From the NCBI GenBank assembly GCA_023460935.1, contig JAEWOI010000006.1, positions 1-64,000 on the forward strand: 64,000 nucleotides of DNA, written 5' to 3'. The notes below the pieces were generated by a model. The model ran no database searches, was not told where the DNA came from, and worked only from the letters and a program-made list of their open reading frames with translations. Position numbers and translations under genes: made by a program. The first letter of the stretch is position 1, and every line of letters starts with the position of its first letter. Below are positions 26,271 through 33,720 of this stretch, piece by piece. The DNA comes from Actinomycetes bacterium (GTDB taxonomy: Bacteria; Actinomycetota; Actinomycetes; Propionibacteriales; Propionibacteriaceae).

Positions 26271-28243
26271 GGCTCGGCACTCTGCTCTGCGCCGCGCTGC
26301 TGCTCACCGGCTGCTCCGCGACCGCCCCGCCCGCTCCGGCGGGACCAACCGCGCCCGAGGGCGGGCGGTCCGGCCCGGCGGTGGCCGAACTGCTGGCGGG
26401 CACCACCCAGCGCACTCCGAAGGAACTGCCCGTCGAGCGCCTCGCGGACGGGCTCACCCCGCCGACCAACCGCTGGTACTCCGGCCTGGTGTTCGGCGAG
26501 CAGGCGCAGCCGGTGTTCCCGCTGCCGCTCGGGTTCGCGCTCACCCCGGACGGGTTCGGCTTCGGGCTGCCCAGGGTGTCGGCTGGTGCGGACACCATCG
26601 CCGGCGGCTACACCGCCGATGTCACGGTTGGCGTGGGCGCTCGGCGCTCGGTGGTCTCCAGCGACGATCCCTCGGTCGTGGTGCTCGACAACCTCGGCGG
26701 GGATGGGCGACCGGTCGGCCGCACGACCATCGCCCAGGGTTCCCCGTTCGTTTCCTGGGTGGCTGCCGAACCCACCACGGTCGAACTGCCGGAGGGCTTT
26801 CGCGCCGCCGGCGACGGCCTGTGGGTGGCCGACCTCGGCGGCACCAGCTACGCCATGGCTGCCGACCGGGCCGAGGTGCAGGCCGGATCCGCGCGGGTGG
26901 CCGAGAACGGGTCCCTGGTCTTCTGGGCGGTGCCCGAGGGCGCCGACCCCGCCCAGCTCAAGCCCTTCGCCGCCGTGCTGCGGGGCTCGGAGGTGAGCCA
27001 CACCGCCTCCGGGGAGGAAGTGCACACCACGCTCACCTACACCGGGGCCGGGGACACGGCGATCGCCCGGCTGCCGCACCAGGGCGGGGCCGACTGCGGC
27101 CTCGGCGCCTACCCGTCGATCTACGGGCAGCTGACCGTCTGCCCGGGCGGGGAACTCACCTGGGCCACGCCCCGCACCCCCGCTGTCGGGACCCTCGACC
27201 TGTCCGGCCTGTCCGGCGCCCAGCGCGAGCGGCTCACCAGCCAACTGGCCGAGGACCTGGCGGGCCTGCCCGACTTTCCGGCGGACAGCTACTTCGGCGG
27301 CAAGACCCTCCAGCGGACGGCGATGCTGCTCGGCGTGGCCGACCAGCTCGGCCTGCGCGACGAGGCCGACCGGCTGGCGGGCACGCTGGACGAGCAGCTG
27401 GCCCGCTGGACCGAGCCGCGCGGTTGCGAGGAGCGCCCGGCCTCCTGCTTCGTGTACGACCCGGAGGGCAGGGGCATGATCGGGCTCACGCCGTCGTTCG
27501 GCAGCGAGGAGTACAACGACCACCACTTCCACTACGGCTACTTCCTCTACGCGGCCGGAGTGCTGGCAGCGCACGACCCGGGGACGGCCGCGCGGTACGC
27601 CCCGGTGATGAACCTGCTGGCGGCCGACATCGGCAGCACAGGGAGCGACCACTTCCCCGACCGGCGCCACTTCGACGCCTGGGCCGGGCACTCGTGGGCC
27701 TCCGGCACCTCACCCTTCGCCGACGGCAACAACCAGGAGTCGGTCTCCGAGGCCGTCAACGCCTACGCCGGGCTCAACCTCTGGGCGCAGGCGACCGGTG
27801 ACCAGCGGCTGGCGGCCGACGCGGAGTGGATGCTCTCTCTCGAGGCGGACTCGTCCCGCAGGTACTGGCTGGAGCCGGACCTCGCCGGGTTCGGGGAGTA
27901 CCGGCACGGCATCTCGGTGCTGAACTGGGGCGGCAAGCGCGACTACGCCACCTGGTTCTCCGCCGAGCCGGCGGCCAAGCTCGGCATCCTGCTGCTGCCG
28001 ATGAGCCCGACCTCCACCTACCTGGCCGGCGACCCGGACCGGATCCGGCGGAACGTCCGCGAGGCGGTCGGGGACCGGTTCGACCAGAAGTTCGGCGACT
28101 ACATCCTGATGTACGCCGCACTGGCCGGCCCCGAGGACCGGGAGCGCGCGGTGACGGCGGCCGAGAAGCTGCCGCGAGAGGTGATCGACGACGGGATGAG
28201 CCGCACCTACCTGCTGGCCTGGCTGTACAGCCGCCAGTTCTGA
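26267..28243 (+). CDS. GH81 endo-beta-1,3-glucanase lipoprotein
   Basis: 658 residues. A lipoprotein signal (LLCAALLLTGC, lipobox LTGC, Cys15) places it on the outer face of the membrane. The catalytic region matches glycoside hydrolase family 81: TNRWYSGLVFG near the N-terminus, FGSEEYNDHHFHYGYFLYAA with the conserved Asp, GHSWASG and DGNNQESVSEAVNAY with the catalytic Glu. GH81 enzymes cut beta-1,3-glucan internally. Being translationally coupled to a GT2 synthase and a membrane-fusion protein, it plays the part that the GH8 BcsZ plays in cellulose operons. This implies that the polymer contains beta-1,3 links. A hairpin follows the stop. Confidence 0.88.
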   Translation: MRLGTLLCAALLLTGCSATAPPAPAGPTAPEGGRSGPAVAELLAGTTQRTPKELPVERLADGLTPPTNRWYSGLVFGEQAQPVFPLPLGFALTPDGFGFGLPRVSAGADTIAGGYTADVTVGVGARRSVVSSDDPSVVVLDNLGGDGRPVGRTTIAQGSPFVSWVAAEPTTVELPEGFRAAGDGLWVADLGGTSYAMAADRAEVQAGSARVAENGSLVFWAVPEGADPAQLKPFAAVLRGSEVSHTASGEEVHTTLTYTGAGDTAIARLPHQGGADCGLGAYPSIYGQLTVCPGGELTWATPRTPAVGTLDLSGLSGAQRERLTSQLAEDLAGLPDFPADSYFGGKTLQRTAMLLGVADQLGLRDEADRLAGTLDEQLARWTEPRGCEERPASCFVYDPEGRGMIGLTPSFGSEEYNDHHFHYGYFLYAAGVLAAHDPGTAARYAPVMNLLAADIGSTGSDHFPDRRHFDAWAGHSWASGTSPFADGNNQESVSEAVNAYAGLNLWAQATGDQRLAADAEWMLSLEADSSRRYWLEPDLAGFGEYRHGISVLNWGGKRDYATWFSAEPAAKLGILLLPMSPTSTYLAGDPDRIRRNVREAVGDRFDQKFGDYILMYAALAGPEDRERAVTAAEKLPREVIDDGMSRTYLLAWLYSRQF

Positions 28244-28244
28244 G

Positions 28245-28262
28245 CACCACCCGGAGGTGGTG
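28245..28262 (+). terminator. Hairpin after the glucan operon
   Basis: CACCACC (28245-28251), loop CGGA, GGTGGTG (28256-28262) begins 2 nt after the GH81 stop codon. It is a 7-bp perfect stem without a U-tract, separating the operon from purD. Confidence 0.6.
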
Positions 28263-28310
28263 GGCGGTCTCGGCAGGCCCGGCCCCCGGGGCGGGGGACG
28301 CGCACGCCGC

Positions 28311-28316
28311 TAGGAT
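28311..28316 (+). promoter_or_regulatory. Candidate -10 box of a leaderless purD transcript
   Basis: TAGGAT lies 7 nt before the purD GTG at 28324. No Shine-Dalgarno is present, so the mRNA probably begins at the start codon. This promoter would drive purD-B-C. Confidence 0.6.
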
Positions 28317-28323
28317 CGCGGCC

Positions 28324-29565
28324 GTGACGGACCTCACGGTGCTGGTGATCGGCTCGGGCGGAAGGGAGCACGCCCTGGCCTGGGCGCTGGCCCGCGACCC
28401 GGGCGTCGAGGTGCACGTCGCCCCGGGCAACCCGGGGACCGCCGCCGTGGCCACCAACCACCCCGTGGACCCGCTGGACGGCTCGGCGGTGGCCGACCTG
28501 GCCGTCGCGCTGGGTGCCGGCCTGGTGGTGATCGGGCCGGAGGCTCCGCTCGTCGCAGGCGTGGCGGACGAGGTCCGCGACCGCGGCATCCCGGTGTTCG
28601 GACCCGGCGCCGATGCGGCCCGGCTGGAGGGCAGCAAGGCCTTCGCCAAGGAGATCATGGAGGCCGCCGGCGTGCCCACCGCCGACGCGCGGCTCTGCCT
28701 CGACATGGGTGAGGTCGTCGCGGCGCTGGACGAGTTCGGGCCACCCTACGTGGTCAAGGACGACGGGCTCGCCGCGGGCAAGGGCGTGCTGGTGACCATC
28801 GACCGGGACGCCGCGCTGCGGCACGCTGCCTCCTGCCGCAAGGTGATCATCGAGGAGTACCTCGACGGCCCCGAGGTGAGCCTGTTCGCGCTGAGCGACG
28901 GCGAGCACGTGCTGGCGTTCGAGCCGGCCCAGGACTTCAAGCGGGTCGGGGACGGCGACACCGGGCCCAACACCGGCGGCATGGGCGCCTACACGCCGTT
29001 GCCGTGGGCGCCGCCCGGGCTGGTGGAGGAAGTCGTCCGCACCGTGATCCAGCCGACGGTCGACGAGCTGCGCCGCCGCGGTACCCCGTTCGTCGGCCTG
29101 GTGTACGCCGGCCTCGCCCTCACCGGCCGGGGGGTTCGGGTGGTGGAGTTCAACGCCCGGTTCGGCGACCCGGAGACCCAGCCCCTGCTCACCCGCCTGC
29201 GGACGCCGCTGGCCGGCGTGCTGCTGGCCGCCGCCACCGGCGGCCTGGCCGGGCACCCGCCGCTGGAGTGGGGCAGCGGCGCCGCTGTCGGCGTCGTGGT
29301 GGCCGCAGCCGGTTACCCCGAGTCGCCCCGCCGCGGGGACCCGATCACCGGCGCCGACCAGCCCGGGGTCTTCCACGCCGGCACCGCCGTCGACGAGGCC
29401 GGCCGCCTGGTCAGTGCCGGCGGCCGGGTGCTCACCGTGGTCGGCACCGGCGACGACCTGGCCAGGGCAAGGGACGCCGCCTACGCCAAGGTGGCCAGCC
29501 TCGACCTGCCGGGTGGCTTCTGGCGCTCCGACATCGCCCAGCACGCAGCCGAGGAGACCGCATGA
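28324..29565 (+). CDS. purD: Phosphoribosylamine-glycine ligase (GAR synthetase)
   Basis: 413 residues from the GTG at 28324. It catalyses step 2 of purine synthesis, joining phosphoribosylamine with glycine using ATP. VLVIGSGGREHALAWAL opens the N domain. The ATP-grasp core shows EGSKAFAKEIMEAAGVPTA, VVKDDGLAAGKGVLV, EEYLDGPEVSLFALSDG and the metal-binding VRVVEFNARFGDPETQ. The start follows TAGGAT by 7 nt (leaderless type). Its TGA overlaps the purB ATG, so the genes are coupled. Confidence 0.97.
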   Translation: MTDLTVLVIGSGGREHALAWALARDPGVEVHVAPGNPGTAAVATNHPVDPLDGSAVADLAVALGAGLVVIGPEAPLVAGVADEVRDRGIPVFGPGADAARLEGSKAFAKEIMEAAGVPTADARLCLDMGEVVAALDEFGPPYVVKDDGLAAGKGVLVTIDRDAALRHAASCRKVIIEEYLDGPEVSLFALSDGEHVLAFEPAQDFKRVGDGDTGPNTGGMGAYTPLPWAPPGLVEEVVRTVIQPTVDELRRRGTPFVGLVYAGLALTGRGVRVVEFNARFGDPETQPLLTRLRTPLAGVLLAAATGGLAGHPPLEWGSGAAVGVVVAAAGYPESPRRGDPITGADQPGVFHAGTAVDEAGRLVSAGGRVLTVVGTGDDLARARDAAYAKVASLDLPGGFWRSDIAQHAAEETA

Positions 29566-30989
29566 TCCCCAACGTCCTGGCCACCCGGTACGCCTCGGCA
29601 GCGATGCGGGAGATCTGGTCGCCGGAGGCGAAGATCGTCGCAGAGCGCAGGCTCTGGCTGGCGGTTCTGCGCGCCCAGGCCGACCTCGGCGTCGACTTCG
29701 GCGGGGACGACCCGGAAGCGGTGGTGGCCGACTACGAGCGCGTGCTCGAGCAGGTCGACCTCACCTCCATCGACGCCCGCGAGCGGGTCACCCGGCACGA
29801 CGTGAAGGCCCGGATCGAGGAGTTCAACGCCCTCGCCGGTCACGAGCACGTGCACAAGGGCATGACCAGCCGCGACCTCACCGAGAACATCGAGCAGCGC
29901 CAGCTGCTGTCATCGCTCGAACTGGTGCGCGAACGGATCGTCACCGTGCTCGTGCACCTGGCCAGGCTCGCCGTGGAGTACCGCGACCTGCCCATGGCCG
30001 GGCGTTCCCACAACGTGGCTGCGCAGACCACCACCCTGGGCAAGCGATTCGCCTCTGCGGCGGACGAGCTGCTGGTGGCCTTCGCCCGCGTGGACGAACT
30101 GGTCGGGCGCTACCCCGCCCGGGGGATTAAGGGCCCGATGGGCACCGGCCAGGACATGCTCGACCTCCTCGACGGCGACCCGGCCCGGTTGGCGGTGCTC
30201 GAGCGCAGGGTGGCCGAGCACCTCGGCTTCGGCGGGGTCTTCACCGCCACCGGCCAGGTGTACCCGCGCTCGCTCGACTACGAGGTGCTGACCGCGCTGG
30301 TGCAGGTGGCCGCCGGGCCGTCCAGCCTGGCCACCACCATCCGGCTGATGGCCGGCCAGGAGCTGGTCACCGAAGGCTTCGCCGAGGGCCAGGTGGGCTC
30401 CTCGGCAATGCCGCACAAGATGAACACCCGCTCCTGCGAACGGGTGAACGGCCTGGCGGTCCTGCTCCGCGGGTACGCGGGAATGGCCGGCGAGCTGGCC
30501 GGCAACCAGTGGAACGAGGGGGACGTCTCCTGCTCGGTGGTGCGCCGGATCGCCCTGCCCGACGCCTGCTACGCCATCGACGGGCTGTTCGAGACGTTCC
30601 TCACCGTGCTCGCGGAGTTCGGCGCGTTCCCTGCGGTGATCGAGGCAGAGCTGCAGCGGTACCTGCCCTTCCTCACCACCACCAGGGTGCTGATGGCGGC
30701 CGTCCGCGCCGGCGTGGGCCGGGAGACGGCCCACGAGGTGATCAAGGAGCACGCCGTGGCCGTTGCGCTGGCCATGCGCGCCGGGGCCGGCCGCAACGAC
30801 CTCTACGAGCGGCTCGCTGCGGACGGCCGGCTCGGCCTGAGCAGGGAACAACTGGCGGCCGTTGTGGTCGACCCGCTGGAGCTCACCGGCTCGGCCCGCG
30901 ACCAGGTGGACGTGGTCGCTGCGAAGGTCGCTGCCCTGGCCGAGCGCTTTCCCGCCGGTGCCGCCTATCAGCCGGGCAGCGTCCTGTGA
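29562..30989 (+). CDS. purB: Adenylosuccinate lyase
   Basis: 475 residues from the ATG at 29562. It cleaves SAICAR to AICAR and adenylosuccinate to AMP, both releasing fumarate. The fumarase/aspartase-superfamily signature GSSAMPHKMNTRSCERV is present, with RSHNVAAQTTTLGKRFA and the early HDVKARIEEFN and GMTSRDLTEN segments. It acts downstream of both PurA and PurC, which are encoded on either side. The start overlaps purD (ATGA) and the stop overlaps purC (GTGA), so all three are read from one mRNA. Confidence 0.96.
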   Translation: MIPNVLATRYASAAMREIWSPEAKIVAERRLWLAVLRAQADLGVDFGGDDPEAVVADYERVLEQVDLTSIDARERVTRHDVKARIEEFNALAGHEHVHKGMTSRDLTENIEQRQLLSSLELVRERIVTVLVHLARLAVEYRDLPMAGRSHNVAAQTTTLGKRFASAADELLVAFARVDELVGRYPARGIKGPMGTGQDMLDLLDGDPARLAVLERRVAEHLGFGGVFTATGQVYPRSLDYEVLTALVQVAAGPSSLATTIRLMAGQELVTEGFAEGQVGSSAMPHKMNTRSCERVNGLAVLLRGYAGMAGELAGNQWNEGDVSCSVVRRIALPDACYAIDGLFETFLTVLAEFGAFPAVIEAELQRYLPFLTTTRVLMAAVRAGVGRETAHEVIKEHAVAVALAMRAGAGRNDLYERLAADGRLGLSREQLAAVVVDPLELTGSARDQVDVVAAKVAALAERFPAGAAYQPGSVL

Positions 30990-31843
30990 GCGAGCTGGAC
31001 GGCCTGCGGCTGCTGCACGCCGGCAAGGTACGGCGGCTGTACGAGTGGCCGGGCGGGCGGATCCTGATGGTCGCCACCGACGCCATCAGCGCGTTCGACC
31101 ACGTGCTCGCCACCCCCGTCCCCGGCAAGGGCGAGGTGCTCACCCGGTTGTCGTTGTGGTGGTTCGACCAGCTGGCCGACCTCGTGCCCAACCACGTGGT
31201 CTCCACCGAGGTTCCGGCGGAGGTGGCCGGCCGAGCCGTCGTGGTGGAGCGGCTGGCAATGGTGGACGTCGAGTGCGTGGCCCGCGGTTACCTGACGGGG
31301 TCCGGCTGGGCGGAGTACCGCGCGGCCGGCACGGTGTGCGGCATTCCGCTGCCGCCCGGGCTGCGCGACGGTGACCGGCTGCCGGAGCCGCTGTTCACCC
31401 CGGCGATCAAGGCCCCGCTCGGCGAGCACGACCAGAACGTCGACTTCGGAACGGTTGTCGAGCGGCACGGCGCCGAACTGGCCGGCCGGCTACGGGACAC
31501 CACGCTCGCGGTCTACCGCCGCGCCGCCGGCCTCGCCGCAGCGCGGGGGATCATCCTTGCCGACACCAAGTTCGAGTTCGGGCTGCGTCCGGACGGGACG
31601 CTGGTGCTCGCAGACGAGGTACTCACCCCCGACTCCTCCCGCTTCTGGGACGCGGCGCAGTGGCGGCCCGGCGCAGCCACGCCGAGCTTCGACAAGCAGT
31701 ACGTCCGGGACTGGCTGGGGCACGAGTCCGGCTGGGACCGCACCTCCGGCGCCGAGCCGCCGCCGCTGCCCCCGCAGGTGGTGGCTGCCACCAGGGAGCG
31801 TTACCTCGAGGCCTACCGCCGGCTGGTCGGCCACGAACTGTAA
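30986..31843 (+). CDS. purC: SAICAR synthetase
   Basis: 285 residues from a GTG at 30986. It couples CAIR with aspartate using ATP. Seen are LLHAGKVRRLYEW (nucleotide loop), VATDAISAFDHVLATPVPGKGEVL, VECVARGYLTGSGWAEY and the metal/ATP motif LADTKFEFGLRPDG with DEVLTPDSSRFW. The enzyme has the longer, fungal-like or actinobacterial layout rather than the roughly 235-residue E. coli type. Stop and start overlap purB by 4 nt. A 25-nt gap with a TAGACT box leads to purS. Confidence 0.96.
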   Translation: MSELDGLRLLHAGKVRRLYEWPGGRILMVATDAISAFDHVLATPVPGKGEVLTRLSLWWFDQLADLVPNHVVSTEVPAEVAGRAVVVERLAMVDVECVARGYLTGSGWAEYRAAGTVCGIPLPPGLRDGDRLPEPLFTPAIKAPLGEHDQNVDFGTVVERHGAELAGRLRDTTLAVYRRAAGLAAARGIILADTKFEFGLRPDGTLVLADEVLTPDSSRFWDAAQWRPGAATPSFDKQYVRDWLGHESGWDRTSGAEPPPLPPQVVAATRERYLEAYRRLVGHEL

Positions 31844-31856
31844 CCCTCCCCCCAGC

Positions 31857-31862
31857 TAGACT
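31857..31862 (+). promoter_or_regulatory. Candidate -10 box of a leaderless purSQ transcript
   Basis: TAGACT is followed by CCGGCC and the purS ATG at 31869. This suggests that purS-purQ has its own promoter in addition to read-through from purDBC. Confidence 0.5.
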
Positions 31863-31868
31863 CCGGCC

Positions 31869-32111
31869 ATGGCCCGAGTGATCGTCAACGTCATGCCCAA
31901 GCCGGAGATCCTCGACCCGCAGGGCAAGGCGGTCACCGGCGCGCTGCGCCGGCTCGGCTTCTCCGGCCTCGCGGTGCGGCAGGGCAAGCGGTTCGAGATC
32001 GAGGTCGAGGGCGAGCTCACCGATGAGCGCCTTGAGGACGTCCGGCGGGCAGCCGGGACGCTGCTGGCCAACACCGTGATCGAGAGCTTCGAAGTGCAGG
32101 CCGACCAGTGA
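31869..32111 (+). CDS. purS: FGAM synthase subunit PurS
   Basis: 80 residues, the usual PurS size. It bridges the amidotransferase PurQ and the synthase PurL in the three-part FGAM synthase found in Gram-positive bacteria. Typical features are ARVIVNVMPKPEILDPQGKAV, ALRRLGFSGLAVRQGKRFEI and the C-terminal AAGTLLANTVIESFEV. It overlaps purQ by 4 nt (GTGA), giving equal translation of the pair, while purL is encoded 7 kb downstream. Confidence 0.95.
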   Translation: MARVIVNVMPKPEILDPQGKAVTGALRRLGFSGLAVRQGKRFEIEVEGELTDERLEDVRRAAGTLLANTVIESFEVQADQ

Positions 32112-32791
32112 CCACCCGCGTCGGGGTGGTGACCTTCCCCGGCTCGCTCGACGACGTGGACGCCGTCCGCGCGGTGCGGCTCAGCGGCGCGGAGCCGGTG
32201 CAGCTGTGGCACGCCAGCGACTCACTGGCCGGCGTGGACGCCGTGATCCTGCCCGGCGGTTTCTCCTACGGCGACTACCTGCGCTGCGGGGCCATCGCCC
32301 GGTTCTCCCCGGTGATGGACGAAGTGGTGCGGGAGGCCGGTCGCGGCCTGCCCGTGCTCGGCATCTGCAACGGTTTCCAGGTGCTGTGCGAGGCGCACCT
32401 GCTGCCCGGCGCTCTGATCCGCAACGACCGGCGCACCTTCGTGTGCCGCGACCAGCGCCTGCGGGTCGAGACCCGGGACACGGTGTGGACGTGTGACTTC
32501 GCCGAGGGCGAGGAGATCGTGATCGCGCTGAAGAACGGCGAGGGCAACTACCAGGCCGACGCTGAGACCGTCCGCCAGCTCGAGGACGAGAACCGGGTGG
32601 TGTTCCGCTACCTCGGGCTCAACCCGAACGGCTCGGTCAACGACATCGCCGGCATCACCAACGCCCGCGGCAACGTCGTGGGCCTGATGCCGCACCCCGA
32701 GCACAACGTTGAGGAGCTCGCCGGCGCCTCCACCGACGGGCTGCGTTTCTTCGCCAGCGTGCGGAACTTCCTGGCCGCGGCGCTGAGCTGA
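32108..32791 (+). CDS. purQ: FGAM synthase glutaminase subunit PurQ
   Basis: 227 residues from a GTG at 32108. It is a class I glutamine amidotransferase supplying ammonia to PurL. The nucleophile elbow is GICNGFQVLCE (catalytic Cys). The His/Glu pair sits in VVGLMPHPEHNVEE, and the oxyanion region is VILPGGFSYGDYLRCGAI. The reading frame is intact and full length. The stop is 1 nt from the convergent sugar-kinase gene, with no room for a conventional terminator. Confidence 0.96.
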   Translation: MTTRVGVVTFPGSLDDVDAVRAVRLSGAEPVQLWHASDSLAGVDAVILPGGFSYGDYLRCGAIARFSPVMDEVVREAGRGLPVLGICNGFQVLCEAHLLPGALIRNDRRTFVCRDQRLRVETRDTVWTCDFAEGEEIVIALKNGEGNYQADAETVRQLEDENRVVFRYLGLNPNGSVNDIAGITNARGNVVGLMPHPEHNVEELAGASTDGLRFFASVRNFLAAALS

Positions 32792-32792
32792 C

Positions 32793-33707
32793 TCAGCCGA
32801 GCTCGGCGCGGGCCACCAGGGTGGCCAGGGGGCTGTCCTCTCCGAGGTTGGCCAGCAGCGCTGCCCCGTGCAGCGCGTTGCCGAGCGGCTCGGTGAGCGC
32901 CAGCGACGGCCACTGCATCCGCAGGTACCTGGTGAACCGCTCCCGCAGGTGCGCTGAGCGCAGCACCTGGCCCAGTGCGCACACCAGCGGCGGCTCGCTG
33001 CCCATCAACGAGACCCGGCGCAGTCCGGCCAGCACCGATTCGCTGAGCTCCGCAGCTGCCGCGTCCAGGATCCCGCTGGACACCGGGTCCTGCTCCGCCA
33101 GCTCGTCCACCACCCTGGCGAAGTCGGCGATCCGGCTCACCCTGCGCACGTCGCACTGCAGCTCCACGTAGGCGGCGCCGAGGTCGGGGAAGATCGCGCG
33201 CAGCCGGTCGGTCAGCGGCGTCAGCTGCCCGCGGCCGTCGTGGCCGCGCATCGCGGCCTCCATGCCGGCCCTGCCGATCCAGTAGGCGCTGCCGGCGTCC
33301 CCGATCAGGTACCCCCAGCCGTCCACCCTTGCCACCGAGTCGAGCCCGACCGCGAGGGTGACCGCGCCGGTGCCGGCCGCGATCACCACGCCGGGACGGT
33401 CGCCGAGCGCACCGAGGTAGCTGGTGGTCGCGTCGTGGGCCACGGCCACCTCCCGGACGCCGTAGCGGGCCACCAGGCCGAGCAGTTCTGCGGCCTCCGG
33501 CTCGACCAGGCCCGAGCTGCCGACGCCGACGGTCAGCGGGGTCAGCCGGCGGGCGTTGACGAACTCGCCGATCGCCGCGGCGAGCTGCGGCATGAGGGGC
33601 CGGTCGGTGAGGATGCCGGAGGTGCTGGTCTCCAGCCGCTCCTGGCCGTGTTCCCAGCGCAGCCGGATACCCGTCTGGCCAGCGTCAACGGCCATCAACC
33701 CGCTCAT
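32793..33707 (-). CDS. N-acetylglucosamine kinase-like protein (BadF/BadG/BcrA/BcrD ATPase family)
   Basis: 304 residues from the ATG at 33707, which lies 7 nt downstream of TAGGCT on the minus strand. The ASKHA fold is seen in MAVDAGQTGIRLRWEHG (phosphate 1), VGVGSSGLVEPEA, VAVAHDATTSYLGALGDRPGVVIAAGTGAVTLAV (phosphate 2) and GDAGSAYWIGRAGMEAAM. This order is that of GlcNAc kinases of the BadF family, so cell-wall amino-sugar salvage is plausible. The exact sugar is not determined by sequence. Convergent with purQ. Confidence 0.82.
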   Translation of the reverse strand: MSGLMAVDAGQTGIRLRWEHGQERLETSTSGILTDRPLMPQLAAAIGEFVNARRLTPLTVGVGSSGLVEPEAAELLGLVARYGVREVAVAHDATTSYLGALGDRPGVVIAAGTGAVTLAVGLDSVARVDGWGYLIGDAGSAYWIGRAGMEAAMRGHDGRGQLTPLTDRLRAIFPDLGAAYVELQCDVRRVSRIADFARVVDELAEQDPVSSGILDAAAAELSESVLAGLRRVSLMGSEPPLVCALGQVLRSAHLRERFTRYLRMQWPSLALTEPLGNALHGAALLANLGEDSPLATLVARAELG

Positions 33708-33714
33708 GGCGCTC

Positions 33715-33720
33715 AGCCTA
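33715..33720 (-). promoter_or_regulatory. Candidate -10 box of the leaderless sugar-kinase transcript
   Basis: On the minus strand TAGGCT, then GAGCGCC, then ATG. The same box-plus-spacer layout, including the identical GAGCGCC spacer, occurs before the aldehyde dehydrogenase gene at 39295. Confidence 0.5.

Noticed and set aside
28244..28323. Purine riboswitch or PurR box before purD
   Set aside because: The 80-nt gap holds a hairpin and a leaderless-type -10 box but no purine aptamer core or paired PurBox.
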